From positions 3,596,001 to 3,660,000 of the forward strand of contig NZ_CP025804.1 of assembly GCF_003352085.1 (NCBI RefSeq): a DNA stretch of 64,000 nt, given 5' to 3'. Position numbers and translations under genes: made by a program. This document shows positions 44,895 to 53,390 of the stretch, in pieces; position 1 is the first letter of the stretch, and every line of letters begins with the position of its first letter. The notes beneath the pieces are model-generated. The model did no database searches. It had not been told where the DNA came from and saw only the letters and a list, made by a program, of their open reading frames with translations. Source of the stretch: Sulfitobacter sp. SK012 (GTDB taxonomy: Bacteria; Pseudomonadota; Alphaproteobacteria; Rhodobacterales; Rhodobacteraceae).

Positions 44895-44932
44895 GATTGA
44901 CATATGGTCTGATGGTATACCATATGTCAATC
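44895..44932. promoter_or_regulatory. Nested palindromes: operator of the GntR regulator
   Basis: GATTGACATATGGT (44895-44908) and ACCATATGTCAATC (44919-44932) are perfect 14-base arms around ten bases. Inside, ATGGTATACCAT (44912-44923) is itself a perfect 12-base palindrome and matches the T-G-G-T-n-ACCA style of FCD-GntR operators. The right half of the large dyad is thus shared by both palindromes, giving two overlapping sites. Position, between the GntR gene and the divergent operon, supports control of both arms. Confidence 0.8.
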
Positions 44933-44958
44933 CAGATCATCCACCAAAGGAAATTCCC

Positions 44959-45561
44959 GTGCCTGCTGAAATCAGAAAAACCCTTCTTCACGTTGAAAAC
45001 ACCCTGATCGAAGGCGGCAAGGCTGCGCCAACACCCCTCAAGATGATCGCTGCGATGGCAGTGATCCGGAACCCATGGGCGGGGCAAGGTTTTGTCGAAG
45101 ATTTGGCACCAGGCATCCGAGATTGCGCATCTGAGCTGGGCGCATTGCTGACGGAGATGGTGTTGGATGCAGCAGGGGGCGGTGACATGGTCGAAGGGTA
45201 TGGCAAGTCCGCCATTGTGGGCCTCAATGGCGAAGTAGAACACGCCTCCGCCCTTATCCACACGCTTCATTTTGGCAATCATTACCGCAATGCTGTAGGT
45301 GCTAAATCCTATTTGTCTTTTTGCAATACGCGCGGTCCGGCCAACGCGCCGTTGATGATCCCGCTTATGGATAAAAACGACGGCGGCAGACGGTCGCACT
45401 ATCTCACAATCCAAACATCTGTTGCAGACGCGCCTGCCGCAGACGAAATTTTGATTGCTTTGGGTGCGTCAATTGGAGGCCGTCCTCATCATAGAATTGG
45501 TGATCGCTATCAGGACCTAAAGGAGTTGGGCCATGATGCTGAAAACCCTGCAGCTGTCTAA
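44959..45561 (+). CDS. DUF1185 ('amino acid synthesis') family protein
   Basis: A 200-residue protein of the DUF1185 family. Motifs: TPLKMIAAMAVIRNPWAGQGFVEDL near residue 28, DMVEGYGKSAIVGLNGEVEHASALIHTLHFGNHYR near 78 (Gly-Lys and Glu-His pairs) and a C-terminal ADEILIALGASIGGRPHHRIGDRY. Structures of family members are known but the reaction is not. GTG at 44959 is the start because AAAGGA lies eight bases upstream; the frame extends further up but would run through the operator. It overlaps the next gene by 29 bases. A decayed relative lies at 12770-13213. Confidence 0.88.
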   Translation: MPAEIRKTLLHVENTLIEGGKAAPTPLKMIAAMAVIRNPWAGQGFVEDLAPGIRDCASELGALLTEMVLDAAGGGDMVEGYGKSAIVGLNGEVEHASALIHTLHFGNHYRNAVGAKSYLSFCNTRGPANAPLMIPLMDKNDGGRRSHYLTIQTSVADAPAADEILIALGASIGGRPHHRIGDRYQDLKELGHDAENPAAV

Positions 45562-46345
45562 GTCTGGTCTAAAGGTCTGCTACCGCGATCAAGGTGTTGG
45601 TGAACCACTGGTGTTGATCCACGGCGTCGGATTGCAATCCGCAGCTTGGGGCCCACAGACAGCGGCGCTTCAGGACGTTTGCCGCGTGATTGCGCTTGAT
45701 ATGCCGGGACATGGCGGCAGCGACCCTCTGCCAACAGGCAGTCAGTTACCCGATTTCGTTGCTTGGTGCCATGCAGCGGTTTTGGAGCTTGGGCTGGGGC
45801 CCGTCAATCTGGCTGGGCATTCGATGGGTGCTTTGATCGCAGCTGGATTTACAGCTCGGCATCCCGATCTGACACGCCGTGTTGCTTTGCTGAATGGGGT
45901 TTATCGTCGCGATGATATTTCACGCCACGCTGTTGAAGCACGTGCCGCAGAGATTGAACGTGGAAATGTCGATCTAGAAACACCTTTGACGCGGTGGTTT
46001 GGGGAAACCGCAATAGAACTTGATGCCAAAGCGCAAGTAGCAACATGGTTGGGTGCCGTTGATCTAACTGGGTATGCGACGGCCTACACGGCCTTTGCGC
46101 ATGGGGATGCGACCTATGCCGACCAGTTGCCGAACATCGCCTGTCCGTTTCTGAGCATCACTGGCGACGGCGATCCGAATTCCACACCAGACATGTCGAT
46201 TGCAATGGCAAAACTTGTGCAAAACGGGACAGCAATTACCATCAAAGGTCATCGCCATATGGTCAATCTTACGGCGGCCTCCGAGGTCAATGCGCATCTT
46301 CTCACGTGGCTTAAAGTGCCAACCACTCAAAAGGAATTGCAATGA
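45533..46345 (+). CDS. Alpha/beta fold hydrolase
   Basis: A 270-residue cytosolic hydrolase. The oxyanion segment is LVLIHGVGLQSAAWGPQ near residue 26, the nucleophile Ser is in LAGHSMGALIAAG near 98, the acid is in ITGDGDPNSTP near 212 and the His is in IKGHRHMVNLT near 243. The closest well-known relatives are 3-oxoadipate enol-lactonase (PcaD)-like and related C-C or ester hydrolases. AAGGAG lies eight bases before the ATG although the start is inside the DUF1185 gene, and its stop overlaps the flavin reductase start by four bases. It likely cleaves the oxygenated product of the monooxygenase. Confidence 0.88.
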   Translation: MMLKTLQLSKSGLKVCYRDQGVGEPLVLIHGVGLQSAAWGPQTAALQDVCRVIALDMPGHGGSDPLPTGSQLPDFVAWCHAAVLELGLGPVNLAGHSMGALIAAGFTARHPDLTRRVALLNGVYRRDDISRHAVEARAAEIERGNVDLETPLTRWFGETAIELDAKAQVATWLGAVDLTGYATAYTAFAHGDATYADQLPNIACPFLSITGDGDPNSTPDMSIAMAKLVQNGTAITIKGHRHMVNLTAASEVNAHLLTWLKVPTTQKELQ

Positions 46346-47259
46346 CCCCTCTTGATCCGCGCGCGCTGCGCACTGCTTTTGGCACGTTCATGACTGGCGT
46401 CACCGTCGTTACAGCGCATGACCAAAATGGAGAACCGATGGGCTTCACGGCCAACTCCTTTACATCGGTGTCGCTGGATCCACCCATGGTGCTGGTTTGT
46501 CTCGCCAATTCTTCTCGGAACTACGATGCTTTGGTGCAGGCGAAAGGCTTTGCGGTGAACATTTTGGCCGAAAGCCAGATTGAGATTTCCAACACCTTTG
46601 CGCGCCCCGTAGAAGACCGCTTTTCAACCGTCGAATGGCACAACGGCCCCCAAGGATCGCCAATACTTGCAGGCGCTTCGGGCTGGTTTGATTGCAGCAT
46701 GCACAAGACAGTCGAAGCTGGGGATCATGTCATCTTGATCGGGCAAGTTGAGGCGTTTGACAGCACCACCACGCCTGGCTTGGGCTATGCGCGCGGCGCT
46801 TACGTGACCCCCTCCTCCGCTGCTGATGCTCTATCCCAAAGCACCAACCTCATTGTCTCTGCACTGATCGAGCGAGATGGGCACGTCTTGTTGGTGGACG
46901 ACGGCAATGGCGGATTGGCCTTGCCGGAATGTTTGGTCAAGGACGAAGGGGCATCTGCGGCAGTCAAAAACCTCATCGCATCGACAGGGCTGCATGCTCA
47001 ACCCGGCTTTGTGTATTCGGTTTTCGAAGATGTGAACCGCAAACGGCAGCATATTTCCTTCATGTGCCAGTCAGCAGAGGGTGCACCAACCAAAGGTGTC
47101 TTTGTGCCTCTTACCGGGTCTGGGCTTGATGATGTGACCGATCCGTCCATTCTAACGATGCTGGAACGGTTCGCCGCTGAGTCTGCACTTGGAAATTACG
47201 GCATCTATTACGGCGATCAAAAAAGCGGCGAAGTCCGCCCAATTACTTTAGGGAGTTGA
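46342..47259 (+). CDS. Flavin reductase with a fused C-terminal Nudix-like domain
   Basis: A 305-residue two-domain protein. Residues 1-160 are a flavin reductase of the HpaC/RutF type (LRTAFGTFMTGVTVVTAHDQ, GFTANSFTSVSLDPPMVLVCL, GSPILAGASGWFDC, HVILIGQVEAF) that would supply reduced FMN to the luciferase-like monooxygenase encoded next. From residue 170 a Nudix-like beta-alpha pattern follows: LIVSALIERDGHVLLVDDGNGGLALPE and ASAAVKNLIASTGLHAQPGFVYSVFED. The Nudix box is degenerate: where R-E-x-x-E-E is expected there is A-V-K-N-L-I, so hydrolysis is unlikely and a ligand-sensing or docking role is more plausible. Both neighbours are coupled by overlap or a four-base gap. Confidence 0.85.
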   Translation: MTPLDPRALRTAFGTFMTGVTVVTAHDQNGEPMGFTANSFTSVSLDPPMVLVCLANSSRNYDALVQAKGFAVNILAESQIEISNTFARPVEDRFSTVEWHNGPQGSPILAGASGWFDCSMHKTVEAGDHVILIGQVEAFDSTTTPGLGYARGAYVTPSSAADALSQSTNLIVSALIERDGHVLLVDDGNGGLALPECLVKDEGASAAVKNLIASTGLHAQPGFVYSVFEDVNRKRQHISFMCQSAEGAPTKGVFVPLTGSGLDDVTDPSILTMLERFAAESALGNYGIYYGDQKSGEVRPITLGS

Positions 47260-47263
47260 TGAC

Positions 47264-48301
47264 ATGCGGTTTTCGCTTTTTGTTCATATGGAACGTACAT
47301 CACCGGAGCAGGACCAAAGACAGCTCTATGACGACTTCATCGCATTGGCCAAAATAGCTGATGAGGGCGGCATGCATGCCGTTTGGACCGGCGAACATCA
47401 TGGCATGGATTTTACCATCGCGCCGAACCCATTTCTCAACCTGATTGACCTCGCGCGTCACACCAAAAATGTGCGTCTGGGAACAGGTACAATTATCGCA
47501 CCATTTTGGCACCCAATCCGTTTGGCTGGTGAAGCAGCGATGACGGATATGATTGTCGATGGACGTCTGGAACTTGGCATTGCCCGAGGTGCCTATAGCT
47601 ATGAATATGAACGGATGGTGCCGGGTATGGATGCGTGGGATGCGGGCATGCGGATGCGCGAATTGATCCCTGCCGTGCAAGGTCTGTGGAAAGGTGATTA
47701 TGCCCAAGAAGGTACCTATCATTCCTTCCCTGCATCAACTGCGTCGCCAAAGCCTGTACAAAAAGATGGTCCGCCAATCTGGGTTGCCGCACGTGATCCG
47801 AATAGTCATGAATTTGCGATCTCAAATGGGTGCCATGTTCAGGTGACGCCGCTTTGGCAAGGAGACGGTGAAATCACGAATCTGATGGATACATTCACTG
47901 CGGCTCTTGCGAAGTTTCCGGATGTCCCACGCCCGGAAATCATGTTGCTTAACCACACATACATCGCAGCGGATGCAGAGGATGCTCAGCTGGCCGCCGA
48001 AGAGATCAACCGCTTTTACTGCTACTTTGGCGCATGGTTCAAAAATGAACGACCTGTATCGCAAGGTTTGATCGAGCGGCTCACAGATGAAGAGATCGCA
48101 AATCACCCCTTCTATTCTGCGCAAGCTATGTTGCGCGATAACGTCATCGCCACCGCCGGCGACGCCATTTCGCGGCTCAAAACTTACGAAGACATGGGGT
48201 ATGATGAATACTCATTCTGGATTGACAGCGGCATGAGTTTTGACCGCAAAAAGGCGTCGCTTGAGCGGTTTATCAAAGACGTCATGCCGGCGTTTGCCTA
48301 A
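47264..48301 (+). CDS. Luciferase-like (LLM class) flavin-dependent monooxygenase
   Basis: A 345-residue TIM-barrel monooxygenase of the bacterial luciferase family: ADEGGMHAVWTGEHHGMDF (with the EHH signature) near residue 28, NVRLGTGTIIAPFWHPIRLAGEAAMTDMIVDGRLELGIARGAY from about 69, and the ATAGDAISRLKTYEDMGYDEY segment near 287. It uses FMNH2 from the reductase encoded five bases upstream to insert oxygen into its substrate. The family includes alkanal, nitrilotriacetate and alkanesulfonate monooxygenases; nothing in the sequence fixes the substrate. Seven bases separate it from the aldehyde dehydrogenase gene. Confidence 0.92.
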   Translation: MRFSLFVHMERTSPEQDQRQLYDDFIALAKIADEGGMHAVWTGEHHGMDFTIAPNPFLNLIDLARHTKNVRLGTGTIIAPFWHPIRLAGEAAMTDMIVDGRLELGIARGAYSYEYERMVPGMDAWDAGMRMRELIPAVQGLWKGDYAQEGTYHSFPASTASPKPVQKDGPPIWVAARDPNSHEFAISNGCHVQVTPLWQGDGEITNLMDTFTAALAKFPDVPRPEIMLLNHTYIAADAEDAQLAAEEINRFYCYFGAWFKNERPVSQGLIERLTDEEIANHPFYSAQAMLRDNVIATAGDAISRLKTYEDMGYDEYSFWIDSGMSFDRKKASLERFIKDVMPAFA

Positions 48302-48308
48302 AGGACAT

Positions 48309-49778
48309 ATGATGCAGCATTTTCAGCAATATATTGGCGGCGCATTCTCAGATGGATCCGCGCAATTCGAAAGCCGCAACCCTGCGACGGGAAACGTCTG
48401 GGCGATGATGCCAGAAGCGCGTGCGCAAGATGTGGACGCTGCGGTAGATGCGGCTCACGCGGCTTTTGCCTCCCCATATTGGGCGGGTATGACGGCCTCG
48501 GCGCGCGGAAAGCTTCTGTACCGGCTTGCAGATCTGATCACACAGAATGCGCAATCACTAGCGGCTTTAGAAACGCGTGACACCGGCAAGATCATCCGCG
48601 AAACCTCAGCGCAGATTGCTTACGTCGCAGAATATTACCGCTACTACGCCGGTCTGGCCGATAAAATCGAAGGCACGCATCTGCCCATCGACAAGCCCGA
48701 CATGGAGGTTTGGTTGCGTCGAGAACCCATCGGCGTTGTTGCGGCCATCGTTCCGTGGAATTCGCAGCTGTTTCTGTCTGCCGTCAAAATCGGGCCTGCC
48801 CTAGCTGCCGGGTGTACCGTGGTTCTGAAAGCATCCGAAGAAGCACCTGCCCCGATGTTGGAATTTGCGCGCGTCTTTGACCAGGCCGGTTTTCCGCCTG
48901 GTGTGCTAAACATTATTACCGGGTTTGGGGCCGATTGTGGGGCCGTTCTGACATGCCATCCAAAGGTAGATCATATTGCATTCACTGGCGGCCCGGAAAC
49001 CGCACGCCATATCGTGCGAAATTCGGCTGAAAACCTTGCATCAACGTCTCTGGAACTTGGCGGAAAATCTCCGTTCATCGTGTTTGAGGACGCCGACATC
49101 GAAAGTGCGGTCAACGCGCAAATCTCTGGAATTTTTGCGGCCACCGGACAAAGCTGTGTGGCGGGATCTCGGTTGATCATCTCCAACAAAATCAAAGATG
49201 CGTTTCTGGCGCGGCTTAAGGAAAAGGCTGAGGCTGTGGTCATCGGTGCCCCTGATGATATGGCAACCGAGGTCGGGCCGCTTTGCACCCTTGGCCAATG
49301 CGAGACGGCGGTTGATTTGGTGGCGCGTTCCAAAGCGGCAGGGGCGATTGTCATCACAGGTGGCGAGCGATTGGACCGCGACGGGATATATTTCCCGCCA
49401 ACGATTATTGATTGTTCAAACGCGCCTGATGCGCCGTGTCTTACAAGCGAATTCTTCGGTCCTGTGTTGTCAGTTTTGAGTTTCGATACAGAAGAAGAAG
49501 CGCTGTACATCGCCAATGATACGGCGTTCGGTCTGGCTTCTGGCGTCTTTACCAAAGACCTCACCCGCGCCCACCGCATGATCCGCAACATTCGAGCAGG
49601 CATTGTCTGGGTGAATACATACCGGGCGGTTAGCCCCATTGCCCCATTTGGAGGCCACGGCCTGAGCGGTCACGGACGCGAAGGCGGATTGCAAGCCGCA
49701 CTGGACTACACAAAAACTAAGGCTGTCTGGCTAAGAACCAGCGACGAACCGATCCCCGACCCATTTGTCATGCGGTGA
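48309..49778 (+). CDS. NAD-dependent aldehyde dehydrogenase
   Basis: A 489-residue aldehyde dehydrogenase of normal length. The cofactor region is VVAAIVPWNSQLFLSAVKIGPALAAGCTVVLKASEEAP near residue 140; the catalytic Glu is in STSLELGGKSPFIVF (near 252) and the catalytic Cys in FAATGQSCVAGSRL (near 284). The C-terminal signature ASGVFTKDLTRAHRMIRNIRAGIVWVN is also present. The ATG at 48309 has AAGGA four bases upstream; a second ATG follows directly. It closes the operon and should oxidise the aldehyde released after oxygenation and hydrolysis. Confidence 0.93.
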   Translation: MMQHFQQYIGGAFSDGSAQFESRNPATGNVWAMMPEARAQDVDAAVDAAHAAFASPYWAGMTASARGKLLYRLADLITQNAQSLAALETRDTGKIIRETSAQIAYVAEYYRYYAGLADKIEGTHLPIDKPDMEVWLRREPIGVVAAIVPWNSQLFLSAVKIGPALAAGCTVVLKASEEAPAPMLEFARVFDQAGFPPGVLNIITGFGADCGAVLTCHPKVDHIAFTGGPETARHIVRNSAENLASTSLELGGKSPFIVFEDADIESAVNAQISGIFAATGQSCVAGSRLIISNKIKDAFLARLKEKAEAVVIGAPDDMATEVGPLCTLGQCETAVDLVARSKAAGAIVITGGERLDRDGIYFPPTIIDCSNAPDAPCLTSEFFGPVLSVLSFDTEEEALYIANDTAFGLASGVFTKDLTRAHRMIRNIRAGIVWVNTYRAVSPIAPFGGHGLSGHGREGGLQAALDYTKTKAVWLRTSDEPIPDPFVMR

Positions 49779-49871
49779 GCTAGCAGGCACTATGTATTTG
49801 CTGGGCGACGTCCATTTAGCTGGAATCAGTGAACTTCGCCGGGCACCAATCCTAGTCGGCTTCGTCGCCAG

Positions 49872-50822
49872 TTACTCAGCCCATTGATAGCCAACAAGTC
49901 TTTCACTTTCGATCCAAAGTCTCTTGGCAGCTTCTTGGTTCAAAATATATGCTGCGACTTTTGCGTCTCCCACAGCGCCACGGGTTTCCGCCATCTTTTG
50001 CGGACCATAGTAGCCACCACGCTTCGCTTCGGTACCAGCCGCTGCAAGAACTGTCGGCAATGCGCCTTCGGGACCTGATTGCGCGAAAATGGGGTTGGTT
50101 ATCTTATATAGAAAGTTGAAAAACCCTGTCGGACCCGTGCTTTGTAAATTCGTGTTTGTGTAGCCAGGGTGGCAACCAATGCTCACGGCCTTCTTCCCCG
50201 ACGCTTGCAGCCTGCGGTCTAGCTCAAGCGCAAACATCAAGTTCGCCCCTTTACTCTGAGTATACGCACTTATGGGCGAATATGACTTCTCGCCCATAAG
50301 GTCGTCAAAGCGGATCTCGCCAGAAAGATGCGCAATGCTGGACAGCGTAACAACCCGACCTGCGGCTGCCTCAACCAAATCTATGAGCAGACCTGACAGT
50401 AGAAAATGGCCCAAGTGATTTGTACCAAGCTGCATTTCAAAACCATCTGCGGTTTGCTGTTTTGGCGTTTGCATCACACCAGCATTGTTGATGAGGGCGT
50501 CGATCTTATTGTACTTTGCCCGAAGTTCATCTGCTGCCGCTCGTACCGAAGAGAGGTCGCTCAGATTGAGTTGAACGACATCTACCTTTCCCCTAATTTG
50601 CCCCTGTAGCTCTTTCGCCGCGTCGTCTGCCTTGGCGACGGATCGGCAAGCCAAAACAACGTCTGCCCCTGCCCTGCCCAGATGCTTCGCGGCTTCAAAA
50701 CCGATACCCGAGTTTCCACCCGTGATTACGTACAGTTTGCCCGCCAAGTCTGGCAAACGATCTGCGGTCCAGCCTGAAAAGCCACTATCCATCAAGATCT
50801 TGTTGGGTTCTTTGCTAGCCAT
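49872..50822 (-). CDS. Short-chain dehydrogenase/reductase (first of a pair)
   Basis: A 316-residue classical-extended SDR. The cofactor motif is YVITGGNSGIGFEAAKHLG near residue 31, the NNAG motif DALINNAGVMQTP near 109, and the active site is Ser in VVTLSSIAHLSG and Tyr-Lys in YTQSKGANLMFALEL near 187. The family is that of retinol/protochlorophyllide-type oxidoreductases. It lies 75 bases after a second SDR gene on the same strand and is related to it, so they look like a duplicated pair. Substrate unknown. Confidence 0.9.
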   Translation of the reverse strand: MASKEPNKILMDSGFSGWTADRLPDLAGKLYVITGGNSGIGFEAAKHLGRAGADVVLACRSVAKADDAAKELQGQIRGKVDVVQLNLSDLSSVRAAADELRAKYNKIDALINNAGVMQTPKQQTADGFEMQLGTNHLGHFLLSGLLIDLVEAAAGRVVTLSSIAHLSGEIRFDDLMGEKSYSPISAYTQSKGANLMFALELDRRLQASGKKAVSIGCHPGYTNTNLQSTGPTGFFNFLYKITNPIFAQSGPEGALPTVLAAAGTEAKRGGYYGPQKMAETRGAVGDAKVAAYILNQEAAKRLWIESERLVGYQWAE

Positions 50823-50897
50823 GTTGATGTTTTCATTCGTTGTTAGAGAAGACGGAGCTTCGCGGCTGCCAAAGCCTAGGATATCGGCTTTCGAACC

Positions 50898-51875
50898 TTA
50901 GGTATTCTTGAGCCAATCTACACTCAGATCCCAAAGTCGCTCTGCGGAATCGTCGTCGCAAATATGCGCATCCGCGCCGATATATCGAACCGTTGGGCTG
51001 TCAGGATCCGTCATCGCCGCGATGTCTGCATCTTCACAATATACGCCAGGCATTCCAATCAACTTGGGCGAGGTCGCTGCCCAAAGCGTTGTTGAGGCAC
51101 CTTGTTCGGGGGTTTTAAAGCCCGCCTTGGCCAGCTCGGAGGGTTCGCCATCTTCATTCAGCCATCCGATCGCGATCATTTCTTCTTTTGGTAGATGGCG
51201 TTGAAGTGGGGTGAAAATACCACCGGGGTGTACTGAAAAAGCTAACCCACCCGCGTCTTTCAAGCGACGCGAAAGCGCGTTGGCGAAAAGCGCGTTCGCA
51301 GTTTTTGCTTGGCCGTAAGCAGGCCATTTCTCATAGGGTGAGTGTTCAAAGTTGATGTCGTCCCAGCGGATGTCTGACATCTTGTGAGCGGTCGACGACA
51401 GCGCGACGACACGGGGCGCATCTGCTTTTTCTAGCAGGGAGAAAAGACCCTGCGTCAGCGCAAAATGACCCATATGGCAGATGCCAAACTGAGATTCCCA
51501 GCCAGGTCCGACCTTGGATTCTGGGCTTGCCATTACACCCGCGTTGTTGATCAAGAGATCGAGCTGCGGAAGCGTGTTTTGCATAGAGGCCGCAAATGAG
51601 TTGACGGAACCCAAATCAGCCAAATCTATCGGCGCAGTTGTGATATCTCCCGCGATATCGGCAAGGGCCTCTTTCGCTTTTGCTTCAGAGCGAACCGGAA
51701 CAATGACTTTCGCACCTTTGCTGGCCAATGCGCGCACGGTTTCAAGGCCAAGACCGCTGTAGCCACCTGTTACGATGGCCGTTTTTCCGGTCAGGTTAAT
51801 GCCTTTCATAACTTCGCTTGCGGTGCTTTTCGCGTGAAAACCAGATTGAAGAGGGACTTGATCTAAAATTGCCAT
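50898..51875 (-). CDS. Short-chain dehydrogenase/reductase (second of a pair)
   Basis: A 325-residue SDR with cofactor motif IVTGGYSGLGLETVRAL near residue 35, LLINNAGVMASPES near 107, catalytic Ser in VVALSSTAHKMSD near 160 and Tyr-Lys in WPAYGQAKTANALF near 188. An N-terminal extension (QVPLQSGFHAKSTASEVMKG) precedes the Rossmann fold, as in the neighbouring SDR. First of the pair, downstream of the AraC regulator gene with a 148-base gap. Confidence 0.9.
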   Translation of the reverse strand: MAILDQVPLQSGFHAKSTASEVMKGINLTGKTAIVTGGYSGLGLETVRALASKGAKVIVPVRSEAKAKEALADIAGDITTAPIDLADLGSVNSFAASMQNTLPQLDLLINNAGVMASPESKVGPGWESQFGICHMGHFALTQGLFSLLEKADAPRVVALSSTAHKMSDIRWDDINFEHSPYEKWPAYGQAKTANALFANALSRRLKDAGGLAFSVHPGGIFTPLQRHLPKEEMIAIGWLNEDGEPSELAKAGFKTPEQGASTTLWAATSPKLIGMPGVYCEDADIAAMTDPDSPTVRYIGADAHICDDDSAERLWDLSVDWLKNT

Positions 51876-52023
51876 GTTCTTCCTTTCGATGCACAGTTGC
51901 TGGGGACCGTTCGATCCATTGACCTATGGGAAGTAACTTAGCGTTGGCGTTCAGGTATCAGGAGGGCCGTTTCTCCGCGATCCTTGCACAATTCTCCGAA
52001 ACCCAAGCGAAATGGACAAGACA

Positions 52024-52908
52024 CTAACTTGCCTGTGCGCCCACAAAGGTCCTGGGGGCTGCGCCAAATTTGCGCGAAAACTCTCGGCTGAATTGTGCGG
52101 CACTCTCATACCCAACACTCAACGCGATTTGCGAAACTGGTGCCTGGGCTTGCTGAAGCATCCGTTGCGCTTCATGCAGGCGTAGGTCTTTTTGATACTG
52201 AAGCGGACTATTAGCCGTGATCTGTTTGAAGTTCTCGTAAAAGATCGATGCGCTCATCCCAGCGATCGACGCCAGGTCAGCGGCCTTTATCGAACTGCGG
52301 TATTCCTTACGGATGTGCGCAATCGCTTTTGCAATTTGGTTCGCCTTGCTGTCGAGGTGGATCATTTGCTGCAACGCTTGGCCATGCTTGCTGCGTAAGA
52401 CGCGGAAATAGACCTCGCGCAGCGCCGCAGCCCCCAGGGCTTGCTCTTCGACGGGATCGCGACGCAACCGGAAAAGGCGGGCCATTGCATCAATCAACTC
52501 GTCCTCGGCCGCGCCAGTAACAAAGGCTGGGGCCGTATTGTCTGTGCCGCGGCCCCCATCGATGTCGCTATAAAGATTGCGCAAGACCTGCATATCAAGA
52601 CTGACATAGGCCGCGATAAAAGGAACATCTGGCGTGGCGTTCAGGATCGAAGATATGGTTGGCAACGTTTGACCGACGATCAGCACATCGCCAGCTCTAT
52701 ATTCGACCTGCCTCGAGCCATATCGTGCGGTCTTCTGGCCTTGCAATACCAGACCAATCAGGGGATCAATCACCGCGCATGTATTAAATTTCGCGTGCTG
52801 AGTTTGCATTACACCCATGTTACGGACACCGCAGTGCTGGAACCCATCGGGAATGCCACTTTGAGCGATGTGTTCTTTAACGTCAGCCAGAAAATTGAGC
52901 AGGTTCAT
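52024..52908 (-). CDS. AraC family transcriptional regulator
   Basis: A 294-residue regulator with an N-terminal AraC_N-type domain (residues 20-170, with CAVIDPLIGLVLQGQKTARYGSRQVEYRAGDVLIV) and two helix-turn-helix units at the C-terminus: KAADLASIAGMSASIFYENFKQITANSPLQYQKDLRLHEAQRML and VSQIALSVGYESAAQFSREFSRKFG. It is read in the same direction as the two SDR genes that follow and probably activates them, an arrangement common for this AraC_N subfamily. Confidence 0.9.
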   Translation of the reverse strand: MNLLNFLADVKEHIAQSGIPDGFQHCGVRNMGVMQTQHAKFNTCAVIDPLIGLVLQGQKTARYGSRQVEYRAGDVLIVGQTLPTISSILNATPDVPFIAAYVSLDMQVLRNLYSDIDGGRGTDNTAPAFVTGAAEDELIDAMARLFRLRRDPVEEQALGAAALREVYFRVLRSKHGQALQQMIHLDSKANQIAKAIAHIRKEYRSSIKAADLASIAGMSASIFYENFKQITANSPLQYQKDLRLHEAQRMLQQAQAPVSQIALSVGYESAAQFSREFSRKFGAAPRTFVGAQAS

Positions 52909-53348
52909 TCATCGCCTCCAAATCGAAGAGAACTCTAACGCGATGAACTCAGCAAACACATCCGTTTTGCAAGTGCCCCGTAGGATTGTGCAAGAATTAC
53001 GTAGAAACGCACAAAGCTGAAGCATCATGCACTTAGCTTTTCTGTTTTTTAGATAGAGGGGGCAGTTACAATCGGCCGCTGCCCAGCCTGAGGCGATTTG
53101 CAAACAGTCATGGCGCATAGAAAGCCCCGGTTCAAAAATGAAACGGCATCATGGGGCGGGTTCAGAGTTTTGAAATTTGAGCGAATGCCGATATTCGCGC
53201 AGTTTGAAATGAACGCACATTTCGTCCAGAAGAACTGAGGCCCAAGGAGGTCGAAGAGTGCGAAAGTTGAAGCCCAGACCACAGCTGGCGAGAGCCAAAT
53301 GTAGCGTTTCGGAGACCCATTGCGGCGCACGGGATAAGCAATCGACCA
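52909..53348. other. Gene-free stretch before the insertion sequence
   Basis: About 440 bases between the AraC start and the IS256 target site show no convincing gene on either strand. The minus-strand open frames here lack ribosome sites and protein-like composition. The AraC promoter should lie at its left end. Confidence 0.6.
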
Positions 53349-53390
53349 GAGGTTTGAGAGCTATGACTGAATCTGGTGTTTGGGGGATTT
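53349..53390. repeat. Left target duplication and left inverted repeat of the IS256 element
   Basis: GAGGTTTGA (53349-53357) is the left copy of the target duplication; the left inverted repeat follows from 53358 with the core AATCTGGTGTTT at 53370-53381. Confidence 0.92.

Noticed and set aside
44893..44958. Upstream extension of the DUF1185 frame from an ATG at 44893
   Set aside because: It would translate the palindromic operator, has no ribosome site and adds sequence not seen in the family; the GTG at 44959 has AAAGGA at correct spacing.
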